Assembly: GCF_028475105.1 (NCBI RefSeq)
Contig: NZ_CP116936.1
Location: 5,827,501 to 5,891,500, forward strand
Direction: 5' to 3'
DNA from: Micromonospora sp. LH3U1
Lineage (GTDB): Bacteria > Actinomycetota > Actinomycetes > Mycobacteriales > Micromonosporaceae
Length of the DNA: 64,000 bases
Both the position numbers and the translations under genes were made by a program. This document shows, one piece after another, positions 9,818-19,444 of the stretch; positions within the stretch are counted from its first letter, which is position 1; each line of letters starts with the position of its first letter. A model generated the notes under the pieces. That model saw only the letters and a program-made list of their open reading frames with translations, did no database searches and was not told the DNA's origin.

Positions 9818-11056
9818 GTGAGCCTCACCCACGCCCCGGCCGGCGCAGTCCGTCAGGGCAGCCTGCGCGAGCTCAACCTCGCCCTGGTGCTCGGCCGGAT
9901 CGCCGCAGCCCACCGCCCTCCGTCCCGGGCCGACCTGGCGACCGCGACCGGCCTGACCAGAGCCACGGTGTCGGCGGTGGTCGAGGACCTGCTCGCCGGC
10001 CGGCTGGTCTGCGAATCCGACCCGGCGCCCCGCTCCGGCGCCGGCCGCCCGGCACGCGGGCTGGTCCTGGCCGACCAGGGGCCGGCCGGGCTCGGCCTGG
10101 AGGTCAACGTCGACTACCTGGCGGTCTGCGTCGTGGACCTCGCCGGCCAGGTCCGGCACCGCACCGTGCACCGGGCCGATCTGCGCCCGGTGGCCCCCGC
10201 CGACGCCCTGGCCCGGCTGGTCGAGATGGCCGAGGCCGCCCGCGACGACGCTGCCGAGCAGGACCTCACGCTGGTCGGGGCCGCGCTCGCGGTGCCCGGC
10301 CTGGTGGACGACGCCGGGCTGGTCCGGCTCGCGCCGAACCTCGGCTGGCGCGACGTGCCGGTCCCCGCGCTGCTCGCCGAGCACCCTCCGCTGGTCGAGC
10401 AGGTGCCCGGTATCCCCGCGCTGGTGGTGGACAACGAGGCCAACCTCGCGGCGCTCGGCGAGCTGCACTCCCAGCCACCCGGCCCGTCCAGCTTCCTGCA
10501 CATATCCGGTGAGGTGGGCATCGGCGCCGGCATCGTGCTGGACGGGGCGCTGTTCCGCGGCGCCCGCGGCTGGAGCGGCGAAATCGGGCACCTTCCGGTC
10601 CACCCCGAGGGCCGCCCGTGCCGCTGCGGCGGGCAGGGCTGCCTGGAGCAGTACGCCGGTCAGGAGGCGATCGTGACTGCCGCCGGGCTGGCCCGGGCGG
10701 AGCTTCCCGCGGACACCGCGACGGCGCGGCTGGCCGAGTTGGCCGAGGCCGGCGACGCTGACGCACTGCGGGCGCTGCACGACGCCGGAACCGCGCTCGG
10801 CGTCGCGGTGGCCAGCGTCGTCAACCTGCTCGACCTGGACACCGTGGTGCTCGGTGGGGGTTACGCGGCGCTGGCACCCTGGCTGTGCCCTCCAGTGCTC
10901 GCCGAGATCGCCGGCCGGGTGCTGACCGCCGCCTGGTCGCCGGTCACGGTCCGGCCGTCGAGGCTCGGCGCGGAGGCCGCCGCGGTGGGCGCCGCCGGCT
11001 CGGTGGCCCGCCGGATCGTCGCCCAGCCCGCCGGCTGGCTGGCCCGCTCCGGCTGA
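9818..11056 (+). CDS. xylR: ROK family transcriptional regulator, probable xylose repressor
   Basis: This is a 412-residue repressor. An N-terminal winged helix (residues ~15-75, with PSRADLATATGLTRATVSAVVEDLL) is joined to a sugar-kinase-like ROK domain. The ROK zinc-binding motif CRCGGQGCLEQYAG is intact, as is the substrate-region motif GEIGHLPV. GTG 9818 is the start: it follows AAGG and gives the usual N-terminal extension before the helix. It is divergent from xylAB, the standard arrangement for XylR; xylose is therefore the likely inducer, although ROK proteins also bind other sugars. Confidence 0.9.
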   Translation: MSLTHAPAGAVRQGSLRELNLALVLGRIAAAHRPPSRADLATATGLTRATVSAVVEDLLAGRLVCESDPAPRSGAGRPARGLVLADQGPAGLGLEVNVDYLAVCVVDLAGQVRHRTVHRADLRPVAPADALARLVEMAEAARDDAAEQDLTLVGAALAVPGLVDDAGLVRLAPNLGWRDVPVPALLAEHPPLVEQVPGIPALVVDNEANLAALGELHSQPPGPSSFLHISGEVGIGAGIVLDGALFRGARGWSGEIGHLPVHPEGRPCRCGGQGCLEQYAGQEAIVTAAGLARAELPADTATARLAELAEAGDADALRALHDAGTALGVAVASVVNLLDLDTVVLGGGYAALAPWLCPPVLAEIAGRVLTAAWSPVTVRPSRLGAEAAAVGAAGSVARRIVAQPAGWLARSG

Positions 11057-11183
11057 CCGACGCCCCACGCTCTGTGCCTCCGTCGGAGTGGATCGGTACC
11101 CTTGCACCCAGGCAACGATTTCCGGGTGAGGAGTCGAGAAGCAGCATGCGCACAGGTCGTCAGACGCGGGCCGACGTCCAGCG

Positions 11184-12794
11184 GTGACCACGACCGGGCA
11201 ACCCGGCGGCACTCCGCTGCCGGCCGACTCGCAGTTGGCCCGTGAGCTGCTCGACGGGCTCGCCGAGGCCGTGCTGACGACGGACGAGACCGGCCGGGTC
11301 ACCCTGGTCAACGCCATGGCGGCGGAGCTGCTCCCGGAGATCAGCGCCGGCGCCGAGCTGTCCCGATGCGCGGTGGCGGGCCTGGCCCGGGCGGTCGTCG
11401 GCGACGCCGACCGCTTCGACGCCGACCACCACGGCCGGCGTCTGCGCGGCGCCCGGCGGCAGCTCGCCGGCTCCCGGTACGCGTGGTACATCCGCGACGT
11501 CACCGAGGAGCAGGTCCGCACCGACGCCCTGCTCGCCGAACGCTCCCGCACCGCGTTCCTCGCCCAGGCCGGCAGCCGACTCGGGCTGTCCCTGCGCCGG
11601 GACCAGGTGCTCCTGGCCACCACCACACTCGCCGTTCCATACCTGGCCGACGTCGCCGTGACGCTGCCCCGACCGGCCGCGCCGGCCGAGCCGCACGCCC
11701 GTTGGATCCGGTACGCCGACGGTGAGCCGGCCCCGGTCGCCGGCCTGGCCGGGTCGGCGCTGACCAGCACCGTGCCCGGGCTCGCCGAGGCGCTGGCCGG
11801 CGGTCTCGCCGAGCCGAGCCCCTGGCTGGACGCCCAGCCCGCCGAACTGGCAGCCCTGCTGCCACCCGGGTTCGGCCCCCCGGGCATGGTGCTGGTCAGC
11901 CCGATGCCCAGCGCCGGTGGGTCGGCCGGTGCTCTGCTGCTGATCCGCCGAGCCGGACGGGCCGGCTTCAACCGGCGCGACACGGAGTTGGCCCGCGAGT
12001 TCGCCGCCCGGGCCGGTGCCGCGCTGGCCACGGCCGATCTCCACGGCGAGCAGGCTCACCTGGCCCGGGTGCTGCAGACCAGCCTGCTTCCGCCCGAGCT
12101 GCCGAACGTGCCCGGCGTTACCCTGGCCGGCGGCTACCGGGCAGCCGAGGACACCCTGCGCATCGGCGGCGACTTCTACGAGGTGTTTCCGCACCCTCGC
12201 GGCGCGCTGTTCGCGCTCGGCGACGTGTGTGGCAGGGGCGTGGGCGCGGCCGTGCTGACCGGCCGGGTCCGTCAGTCGTTGCAGACGCTGCGGCTCGTCG
12301 AGCAGCGCCCGCTGGAGCTGGTCCAGCTGCTCAACCAGGCGCTGTTCGACGCGCCGGACGCGGCGCGACGCAGCCAGTTCACCACCCTGCTACTCGGCTC
12401 TCTGGAGCGCGGGCCTGCCGGCGTGGACGTCCGGATCGCCGGCGGGGGGCATCCGGCGCCACTGCTGGTCACCACCGACGGCACGGTCACCCCGGTCCCG
12501 GTCGGCGGCATGCCGGTTGGCGCACTGACCGCCGCGCGATTCGCCGAGGCTCGGGTGCACCTCGACCCGGGCGACCTGCTGCTCGCGTACACCGATGGGG
12601 TTACCGAGGCGCGCGGCCCGCGCGACGCGGCGACGTTCGGCGAAGCCCGGCTACGTGCCACGCTCGCGGCGGCGGCCGGGCAGCCGCCGGCGGCGCTGAT
12701 CGACCGGGTGCTCCAGGCGGTCGACGACTGGCTGGACGGGCAGGCCCACGATGACATCGCCATGCTGGCCGTGTGCGCGTCGGCGCCGGTGTGA
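11184..12794 (+). CDS. SpoIIE-type serine phosphatase with PAS and GAF-like sensor regions
   Basis: This is a 536-residue PP2C phosphatase likely to dephosphorylate an anti-sigma-factor antagonist. Residues ~10-110 look like a PAS domain, ~120-290 like a GAF domain, and ~300-535 form the SpoIIE/RsbU catalytic domain. The metal-binding motifs are intact: GGDFYE, GDVCGRG, YTDGVTEA and HDDIAML near the C-terminus. There is no membrane segment, so it is cytoplasmic. GTG 11184 overlaps by four bases the stop of a possible 13-codon leader ORF (11146-11187, MRTGRQTRADVQR), which has GAGGAG upstream. That leader may couple translation. Confidence 0.88.
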   Translation: MTTTGQPGGTPLPADSQLARELLDGLAEAVLTTDETGRVTLVNAMAAELLPEISAGAELSRCAVAGLARAVVGDADRFDADHHGRRLRGARRQLAGSRYAWYIRDVTEEQVRTDALLAERSRTAFLAQAGSRLGLSLRRDQVLLATTTLAVPYLADVAVTLPRPAAPAEPHARWIRYADGEPAPVAGLAGSALTSTVPGLAEALAGGLAEPSPWLDAQPAELAALLPPGFGPPGMVLVSPMPSAGGSAGALLLIRRAGRAGFNRRDTELAREFAARAGAALATADLHGEQAHLARVLQTSLLPPELPNVPGVTLAGGYRAAEDTLRIGGDFYEVFPHPRGALFALGDVCGRGVGAAVLTGRVRQSLQTLRLVEQRPLELVQLLNQALFDAPDAARRSQFTTLLLGSLERGPAGVDVRIAGGGHPAPLLVTTDGTVTPVPVGGMPVGALTAARFAEARVHLDPGDLLLAYTDGVTEARGPRDAATFGEARLRATLAAAAGQPPAALIDRVLQAVDDWLDGQAHDDIAMLAVCASAPV

Positions 12795-12838
12795 TCGGCG
12801 GCTCCGACCAGGGCGGGATGCCGGCCCGAACGGCTTGA

Positions 12839-13507
12839 TCAGGCGGTCCGCGCCACCGGCGGGTCGCCGGCCGGCCAGTCCCGAGTGGTGCCGAGCGACC
12901 GTTCCGCGCCGCCCGCCGGACCCGTCCACACCGCGCGGGTCTTCCGGTCCGGATCGACCGGCCAGTCCCCTCCCGACCGCCCACCGGGCCCGTCCGGGCC
13001 GTCCGGCACGTCTCCCTGCCCCGTCGACGCGCCCGGTGCCGATGCGCTCCGCGCCTGCTGTCGGCGAGCGCTCTCGTCGAATGCCCGCATCCCGCGCAGC
13101 AGCGCGTCGCGGCCCTCGGAGCTCATCCCGGCCAGCACGGCGGCGAGCTGCGCCTGACGGTCGGCCCGCAGCTCGGCGAGGAGCCGGCGGGCCTCCGGGG
13201 TGAGGTGCAGGGAGATCTCCCGCCGGTCGAAGCGGCCCGGCTCACGCTCCAGCATGCCGGAGGCGACCAACCGGTCGCAGAGGCGACTCGCTGAGCTGAG
13301 CAGCATGTCGAGCCGGGTGGCGAGCCGCCGCAGGTTGATCCCGTCGTACTGCTCCACCACCATCACCGCCCGTAGCTGGGCACCCGACACGCGGTTGGCG
13401 GTCCCCTCCCGGGCGGATTCCCAGATGCCCAACAGGGCAGCGGCCGCCTCGTCCAGCGCGGCAGCCATACTCGTCTCAGGGTCCGACGGACCGTTCAGTT
13501 CGGCCAT
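12839..13507 (-). CDS. MarR family transcriptional regulator
   Basis: This is a 222-residue winged-helix regulator. The DNA-binding core spans residues ~40-120: ANRVSGAQLRAVMVV, then a recognition region around LRRLATRLDMLLSSASRLCDRLV, and the wing LEREPGRFDRREISLHLTPEG-like sequence. About 70 C-terminal residues are proline- and glycine-rich and extend beyond the usual MarR length. It is divergent, 58 bp apart, from the second phosphatase gene and convergent with the first. It may regulate that phosphatase; the ligand is unknown. Confidence 0.88.
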   Translation of the reverse strand: MAELNGPSDPETSMAAALDEAAAALLGIWESAREGTANRVSGAQLRAVMVVEQYDGINLRRLATRLDMLLSSASRLCDRLVASGMLEREPGRFDRREISLHLTPEARRLLAELRADRQAQLAAVLAGMSSEGRDALLRGMRAFDESARRQQARSASAPGASTGQGDVPDGPDGPGGRSGGDWPVDPDRKTRAVWTGPAGGAERSLGTTRDWPAGDPPVARTA

Positions 13508-13565
13508 GGTGGCCCGAGACTACTCCGAACCCACAGGTGGTCGAGCTTTCAGTAAGGGAGTGATG

Positions 13566-14696
13566 ATGAGCGAACCGGTCAGTCAGGCACGACGTGCCCT
13601 GAACGAGACACCAGCCGACCGGCTCGTCGGCGGCGTCGGGGACGTGCTCGTCCGGTCGTACGGAATCACCGACGTCGAGCTGTTCCAGGTCGACTACCGG
13701 CTCTCGGAGCTCCTGCCGCTCACCGAGGGTGACCCGATCACGAGTCCCGGGCATCCCGCCTGGCGCGCCTTCGACCACCAGTCGCCGATCCACACCGACG
13801 GCACCGCCTGGTTCCCGGTCACGATGCGTGGCGAGCGCCGGGGCGTGCTGCGACTGTCGCCCGTTCCGGACGACCAGGAAGTCCTCGCTGCGCTGGCCGA
13901 GATCGCCACCGCACTCGCCCACGAGCTGGCGGCGGTCTCCGCCGGCACCGACGTCTACCGGGCGGCGCGGCGCTCCCAGCGCCTCACCCTGGCGGCCGAG
14001 ATGCAGTGGGACCTGCTCCCCGGCCGCAGTCGGATCCGACCCTCGTTCAGCCTGGCCGGGCAGTTGGAGCCGGCGTACGCGGTGCACGGCGACAGCTTCG
14101 ACTGGTCCGACGACGGGCAGCGGCTCTGGTTGTCCACCATCAACGGCACCGGTGAGGGTGTCGCCGCCTCCCTGCTCACCTCGTTGGCCACCCACGCGCT
14201 GCGCAACGCGCGCCGGGCCGGGCTGAGCCTGGCCGACCAGGCCGCCCTTGCCGACCAGGCCCTCTACGACCTGTACCGGGGCAAGCAGCACCTCTCCGCG
14301 TTGCTGATGGAGCTGGACCTGCGTTCCGGGATGATGACCGTGGTCGACGCGGGCTCACCACGACTGGTCCTGCTGCGCCACGGGGAGGTCACCGAGCAGC
14401 CCCTGGAGGCGCAGTTCCCGCTCGGCATGTTCGAGGCGACCGACTACCACGAGCAGAAGTTCCCGATGCAGCGCGGCGACCGGGTCTTCGTCGTCAGCGA
14501 CGGGGTGGTGGAGGCCACCGGGCAGCAGGTGCGCTACGGCGAGACGGCACTGGACCGGTTCCTGCGACGGACCGGGCCGATGGCGCCACTGGACGCCGTC
14601 CGGTCGTTGATCGGTGATCTGCGCGCGTTCGTGGCCGGTGACCTGGTCGACGACGCGGTGGTCGTCTGCCTGGACTGGACCGGCCCGCAACCGTGA
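13566..14696 (+). CDS. SpoIIE-type PP2C phosphatase homologue with altered metal site
   Basis: This 376-residue cytoplasmic protein has a short GAF-like N-terminus (~1-140) and a C-terminal PP2C/SpoIIE domain. The first motif keeps its aspartate (HGDSFDW, Asp176), and VVSDGVVEA and VDDAVVV are present. The second motif, normally GDVxGxG, reads INGTGEG, so the metal-ligand aspartate is replaced by Asn193. Catalysis may be weak or lost. ATG 13566 is chosen for spacing from AAGGGAG; ATG 13563 and GTG 13560 also lie in frame. It probably belongs to the same partner-switching network as the phosphatase at 11184. Confidence 0.82.
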   Translation: MSEPVSQARRALNETPADRLVGGVGDVLVRSYGITDVELFQVDYRLSELLPLTEGDPITSPGHPAWRAFDHQSPIHTDGTAWFPVTMRGERRGVLRLSPVPDDQEVLAALAEIATALAHELAAVSAGTDVYRAARRSQRLTLAAEMQWDLLPGRSRIRPSFSLAGQLEPAYAVHGDSFDWSDDGQRLWLSTINGTGEGVAASLLTSLATHALRNARRAGLSLADQAALADQALYDLYRGKQHLSALLMELDLRSGMMTVVDAGSPRLVLLRHGEVTEQPLEAQFPLGMFEATDYHEQKFPMQRGDRVFVVSDGVVEATGQQVRYGETALDRFLRRTGPMAPLDAVRSLIGDLRAFVAGDLVDDAVVVCLDWTGPQP

Positions 14697-14709
14697 CCGT
14701 GACCGGGGG

Positions 14710-16272
14710 TCAGTAGGCTCCGCGACCGTTCAGGACCGCGCCGAAGGTCTTCCAGAGGATGGTGAGGTCGGCGGCGAGGGACCAGTTCTCCACGTAGTAG
14801 AGATCGAGCCGGATGCCGTCCTCCCAGCTCAGGTCGGAGCGCCCACTGACCTGCCACAGGCCGGTCATGCCGGGCTTGACCAGCAGCCGCCGAGCGACGT
14901 CGCCGTCGTAGCGGGCCACCTCCGAGGGCAGCGGCGGGCGGGGCCCGACCAGGCTCATCTGCCCCAGGAGCACGTTGACCAGTTGCGGCAGCTCGTCCAG
15001 CGACCACTTGCGCAGCAGCCGGCCGACGCGGGTGACCCGGGGGTCCTGGCGCATCTTGAACATGAGGCCGTCGGTCTCGTTGCGGGCGGTCAGCTCGGCG
15101 AGCATGGCGTCGGCGTTCACCACCATGGTGCGGAACTTGAACACGCCGAACTCCTGCCCGCCCCGGCCGACGCGGACCTGTCGGAACAGCACCGGCCCCC
15201 GGCTGTCCAGTTTGATGGCCAGGGCGATGAACGCGATCAGCGGCAGCAACACCGCCAACGCCAGCGATGAGACGGACCGGTCGACGAGGCCCTTCACCAG
15301 CTTGCGCGCACCGCGGAACTCGGGCGCCTCGACGTGGATCAGCGGCAGGCCGGCAACCGGGCGGGTGTGGATCCGCGGGCCGGCGACGTCGGTCAGCGCG
15401 GGTGCCACGACCAGGTCGACGCCGGTGCCCTCCAACTGCCAACCGAGGCGGCGCAGCCGGGTCGCGGTCAGCTCGCCCGAGGCGGTCACCGCGACAGTGT
15501 CCGCGCCGATCGCGGTGGCGGCCTCCGGGATACCCCGGAACGACCCCACCACCGGAACGTCGCCCAGCCGCTGCGCCACCGGCGCCAGCAGCGCGTCGGG
15601 GATGCAGGCGCCAACGACCTGGTAGCCGGCGTACGGCTCGCGGCGCAGCGTGTGCACCAACTCCAACACGTGGGCGGTGTCGCCGACCACCAGCACCTTG
15701 CGGGACCAGCCGACGCCCAGCGAGCGGGCCCGGTGCAGGCGCTTACGGGCGGCGAACCGCGCCACCTCCAGCCCGACGGTGCCCACCGCGAAGGAGATGC
15801 CCAGGAAGCCCCGGGAAACGCCGACGTCGGCGATGTAGCCGAAGATGGCTATCGCACCGGCCAGTCGCAGGCTGGCGGAGCTGACCCGCCGGTACTCGTC
15901 CGCCCCGTAGCCGATCACCCGGTCGTCGTAGCAGCCGAGCGCCTTGAGCGAGATCAGCCAGGCCAGCACCAGCCCGGGGGCAACCAGCACGTACGGGATC
16001 TCCGAGCCGGTCGGCTCGTCGTCACCGAAGCGGGTGACATACCCGATGAGCAGCGCGAGGATGAGGACGGTGGTGTCCAGCACCACCAGAACCCGGACGT
16101 AGGACCGTTCGTCGGCACGGGCCACCAGCCCGGCACGACGGCCGTTCGGCTCCGCCGACGTGGCGGGGGTCAACAGTGTCGCCGCGCTCACCGGCCCTCC
16201 CACTCTGTTCAGGATGGCCCCGGTCGACGGGTCGGACCGGAGGCGGACCGAATCTGCCGGAACAGTAGGCAT
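14710..16272 (-). CDS. Exopolysaccharide sugar-phosphate transferase (polyprenyl glycosylphosphotransferase)
   Basis: This integral membrane enzyme transfers a sugar 1-phosphate onto undecaprenyl phosphate to start a surface polysaccharide. The ~520-residue protein has four N-terminal membrane segments (~40-150), a central nucleotide-binding-like domain (KVLVVGDTAHVLELVHTL), another membrane segment (~310-335) and the C-terminal bacterial sugar transferase domain. The latter shows VLFRQVRVGRGGQEF, KFRTM, LRKWSLDELPQL and SLVGPRPPLPSE. ATG 16272 follows GAGGCAGG; an in-frame start at 16359 would add 29 residues. No polymerase or flippase genes flank it, so it may act with genes elsewhere. Confidence 0.92.
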   Translation of the reverse strand: MPTVPADSVRLRSDPSTGAILNRVGGPVSAATLLTPATSAEPNGRRAGLVARADERSYVRVLVVLDTTVLILALLIGYVTRFGDDEPTGSEIPYVLVAPGLVLAWLISLKALGCYDDRVIGYGADEYRRVSSASLRLAGAIAIFGYIADVGVSRGFLGISFAVGTVGLEVARFAARKRLHRARSLGVGWSRKVLVVGDTAHVLELVHTLRREPYAGYQVVGACIPDALLAPVAQRLGDVPVVGSFRGIPEAATAIGADTVAVTASGELTATRLRRLGWQLEGTGVDLVVAPALTDVAGPRIHTRPVAGLPLIHVEAPEFRGARKLVKGLVDRSVSSLALAVLLPLIAFIALAIKLDSRGPVLFRQVRVGRGGQEFGVFKFRTMVVNADAMLAELTARNETDGLMFKMRQDPRVTRVGRLLRKWSLDELPQLVNVLLGQMSLVGPRPPLPSEVARYDGDVARRLLVKPGMTGLWQVSGRSDLSWEDGIRLDLYYVENWSLAADLTILWKTFGAVLNGRGAY

Positions 16273-16345
16273 CCTGCCTCGACAACTATGACGGCCGATT
16301 GCTTCGGACGTATTGCCGTCACTTTTCTTCAACCTGGTGGCCGAA

Positions 16346-16387
16346 AAGGGGCCTGCCACACCGGATCGACGGTACGGCAGACCCCTT
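16346..16387 (-). terminator. Intrinsic terminator after the VWA gene
   Basis: On the minus strand, a 12-bp stem (AAGGGGTCTGCC pairing with GGCAGGCCCCTT, one G-T pair, 18-base loop) is followed by TTTT. It lies 18 bases after the stop of the VWA gene. Confidence 0.8.
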
Positions 16388-16404
16388 CGCGTCTGAGCTT
16401 CGGA

Positions 16405-18171
16405 TCAGCGCGGTGCGGGCGGACGCCGCGCGATGGCGCTGAGGAAGATGCTGCCGATCTCGCTCGGGTCCTTGGTGACGAAGACGTCGCCACCGGTCAC
16501 CTTCGTGATCGACTCCAGCTCGGCCTTGCTGACGCCCTCGCCGATACCGATCATGATGACCTGGACCGGCCGCTCCGGGTCGGCGGTCTGCTTGAGCTTG
16601 GCGAGCAGTTGCTGCTGGTTGAGGCCGTTGTCGTCCTCGTTCTTGCCGTCGGTGAACAGCACGATCGAGTTGACCCGGCCGGGTTGCCAGTCTTCCTGCA
16701 CCGCCTGGTACGCGGCCAGCGTGGTGTCGTAGAGGCCGGTGTCGCCGCTTGAGGGCTTGACGGTGGCGAGCGCCGCCTCCAACTGGGCCCGCTGGCCGGA
16801 GAGCGGCCCGATGGGGATCAGCTGTCGGTAGTCCCGGTTGCCGACCAGTTTGGTGGAGAAGGTCCAGAGGCCGATGGACCAGGAGTCGTCGAAGAGGCCG
16901 AGGCCGCGACGGGCCGCGTCCACGGTGACCTCCTCCCGGCTTCGGTTGTTGGCGGAGGGCACCGGCTCCTTCATCGAGCCGGAGACGTCGATGACGGCCA
17001 GCATCCGGCCGGACTGGGTGGCGATCGACCAGCTGGAGACGACCCGCTGGATCGCGGCCGGGTCCAGGCCGCCCGCCGCACTGCCGCCGTTCGCCGGTGC
17101 GGTCGGCGCGCCGCCGGACGGGCTCGGGGCACCCTGCGGCGCCTTGAAGCCATCGCCCCAGTTGCCGTCCGGCGAGCGCAGCGACTGCGCCGCGAGCCGG
17201 TCACGGAAGGCGGGCCCGGTGAGCAACTCGAACAGCACCCGGGCCGCCGACGCCTTGCTCGGCTCGATACCGGGCAGCACCGCGTACGGGTAGTCCAGCG
17301 GCATCGGCGCCGGCTCCATGTAGAGCGCGGCGAGCGGCACCGGCGGCTTCTTGCTGTTGTAGGCGATCACGTCTTCTTCGGACAGGGCCGCCGCGCCGAG
17401 ACCACTGGCGATGGATGTCGCGTCGTTCGCGGTCGGGAAGCGGGCCAGCAGATCGTTGCGGAGCGAGGAACGCCCGGTGGCCAGTGCCCGAAGCGCACCG
17501 ACGGTGTTGCGCTGGGCGTCGCCGCCGGCACCGTTGGCGGCCGCGGTCAGCGAGAGCAGGCCGGACAGGCCCGCCGCGTCGCGGGTCGGCTCGACGATCC
17601 CGGTGCGCAGGGGCGCGCTGCTGTTGTTGACCTGCTTGAGGAGGTCGGTCCAGTTGAACTTCTTGTCCGGCCAACCCAGCCGGGTCGCGATCGGCTCGGG
17701 CATCGCGACGACGATGGGGCTACGCGCGATGGACGCGCCGTTGGTCGGAGCGAACGCGGTCGCGTCCTTCTTCAACCGCAGCAGCCAGGTCGAGGAGTCA
17801 GGCACCCAGACGTCTGGGCTGACGGCCGTGCCGCTGGCCTGCCCCACGCCGGCCAGGACAGCGCCGTGTTTGGCCGCCACCACGGCAGCCACGTCGACCG
17901 GGTCGGACGCGGAGACGTCCACCCGGATGCAGGTGGGGCCTACCGCAGCGCCGTCCTTGACCCATTGGGACGCGGCGGCGTCCACCGCCGGCGCAAGCTC
18001 GGAGGCGACCGCCACGGCGAGCCGGATCTCCCCCGAGCAGCTGGGCTGGATCAACTCACGGTAGCCGAACCACGCGCCGGTCGTGACGACGAGCACCGTC
18101 GCCGTCGCGGCGGCGGCTGCTAGATGGAGTTTCGAACGCATGCGATGGCGGCCTGCTGACACGGTGACCAT
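16405..18171 (-). CDS. Solute-binding-like protein with C-terminal von Willebrand A domain
   Basis: This is a membrane-anchored extracytoplasmic protein of ~588 residues. One hydrophobic segment near residues 20-40 is followed by a solute-binding-protein-like region (~45-350, beginning GEIRLAVAVASELAPAVDAAA). After a proline/glycine-rich linker, a VWA domain follows (~390-580) with the metal-ion site DVSGSMKEP (DxSxS) and a later LFTDGKNEDD. VWA domains bind protein partners through a metal ion. The combination is frequent in actinomycetes but its role is not known. Starts at 18171, 18162 (GTG) and 18141 are all possible. Confidence 0.85.
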   Translation of the reverse strand: MVTVSAGRHRMRSKLHLAAAAATATVLVVTTGAWFGYRELIQPSCSGEIRLAVAVASELAPAVDAAASQWVKDGAAVGPTCIRVDVSASDPVDVAAVVAAKHGAVLAGVGQASGTAVSPDVWVPDSSTWLLRLKKDATAFAPTNGASIARSPIVVAMPEPIATRLGWPDKKFNWTDLLKQVNNSSAPLRTGIVEPTRDAAGLSGLLSLTAAANGAGGDAQRNTVGALRALATGRSSLRNDLLARFPTANDATSIASGLGAAALSEEDVIAYNSKKPPVPLAALYMEPAPMPLDYPYAVLPGIEPSKASAARVLFELLTGPAFRDRLAAQSLRSPDGNWGDGFKAPQGAPSPSGGAPTAPANGGSAAGGLDPAAIQRVVSSWSIATQSGRMLAVIDVSGSMKEPVPSANNRSREEVTVDAARRGLGLFDDSWSIGLWTFSTKLVGNRDYRQLIPIGPLSGQRAQLEAALATVKPSSGDTGLYDTTLAAYQAVQEDWQPGRVNSIVLFTDGKNEDDNGLNQQQLLAKLKQTADPERPVQVIMIGIGEGVSKAELESITKVTGGDVFVTKDPSEIGSIFLSAIARRPPAPR

Positions 18172-18319
18172 CTTGCGTACAAGGTGCCGTCTCTGCCACA
18201 CCCGTTCGGACGAAAGTTACGGAGGAGAAACAGTTGACCGCCAATTAGCGACGCAGAGTGACGCACCGGCCCCAGGGCGTTGCCGAATCAGTGCCACCCT
18301 CACTTTTCGACTCTCGGGT

Positions 18320-19357
18320 TCATGGCAGCACGCACGTCGGGCTCGGCACCGCCACCGGCTCACCGACTGCCTCGGGGACGCCGGTTTCGGCGTCACGCCG
18401 AAACACCCGCACCATGTCCGCCCGTTCATCGGCGACGTAGAGGTGCTCACCGATCAGTGCGAAGTGCCGGGGCCACCCGCCGCCGGTGTCCACTTCGGCC
18501 ACCAGTTCCGGCAGCTCGCCGGCCAGGGTGAAGACCGCCAGGGTCCCCACCCCGCGGTTGGCGACATAGAGGAACCGACCGTCCGGGCCGACCGCGACCT
18601 CCGACGGCTGGACATGACCGGACCGTTCGCTCGCCTCGACCCGACCGCGCTGGTGCAACGCGCCGTCGTCGGTCAGCTCGTACGCGGTGACCGAGGCGTC
18701 CAGCTCACCGACGAGGTAACAGCGCCGTCCGTCTGGGTGACGGGCCAGGTGCCGGGGCCCGGTGCCGGGCGCCGTGCGGATCCGCGGCGCACGGGGCACC
18801 AGTCGCCCGCTCGCGTCGTCCAGGTCGTACCGGTAGACCGAGTCGGTGCCGAGGTCCACCGTGAGGAGCGGCCCCCGGCCCGCGCCCGGGGACACCATGT
18901 GGGCGTGCGCGTGGTCCTGGCGCTCCGGGTCCGGGCCGTGCCCCTCGTGCACCACCAGGTCGGTGCGCTCGCCCGGCACGCCCTGCGGGTCGAGCGGGAA
19001 GACCGCGACGCTGCCGCTGCCGTAGTTGGCCGCCGCCAGGTGGCCGCCGCCGGGCAGCACCGCCAGGTGGCAGGGCTCGGCACCGCCGGTCGACCAGTTG
19101 CCGAGCGGATCCAGCCCGCCGTCCGGCCCGACCTGCCAGGCGCTGATCTCCCCGTCCGTCAGCTCGTTGACCGCGTAGAGCACCGGGTGGGTGGGGTGCC
19201 GCGCCAGGAAGGAGGGGGACGGAGTGACCGCCACCGTGCCGAGTGGGGCCAGCGCCCCGGTTGCCGGGTCGCGATGAGCCGCGATGATGCCGCTGCCCCG
19301 CCCGCCACTCTGCGCGGTGTAACCCCCGATGTGGACGACCTCACCCTGAGCACTCAC
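18320..19357 (-). CDS. Lactonase family beta-propeller protein (6-phosphogluconolactonase-like)
   Basis: This ~345-residue protein has the seven-bladed propeller pattern of the YkgB/Pgl lactonase family, with repeated blades such as HPTHPVLYAVNE, VGPDGRFLYVANRG and IGEHLYVADERADMVRVF. Family members hydrolyse 6-phosphogluconolactone or related lactones in the cytoplasm. GTG 19357 is chosen because GAGGAG lies six bases upstream and the protein then begins at the first blade; ATG 19378 sits directly on a GGAGG. No pentose-phosphate gene adjoins it, so the substrate is by family only. Confidence 0.85.
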   Translation of the reverse strand: MSAQGEVVHIGGYTAQSGGRGSGIIAAHRDPATGALAPLGTVAVTPSPSFLARHPTHPVLYAVNELTDGEISAWQVGPDGGLDPLGNWSTGGAEPCHLAVLPGGGHLAAANYGSGSVAVFPLDPQGVPGERTDLVVHEGHGPDPERQDHAHAHMVSPGAGRGPLLTVDLGTDSVYRYDLDDASGRLVPRAPRIRTAPGTGPRHLARHPDGRRCYLVGELDASVTAYELTDDGALHQRGRVEASERSGHVQPSEVAVGPDGRFLYVANRGVGTLAVFTLAGELPELVAEVDTGGGWPRHFALIGEHLYVADERADMVRVFRRDAETGVPEAVGEPVAVPSPTCVLP

Positions 19358-19444
19358 GTCCAACTCCTCTGCCGGCATCCTCCGTTGATCCAATCAGAGG
19401 CTGCCCGCCATGCCCGCCCGTTAACCCGCTTTCCAACCCGGAAC

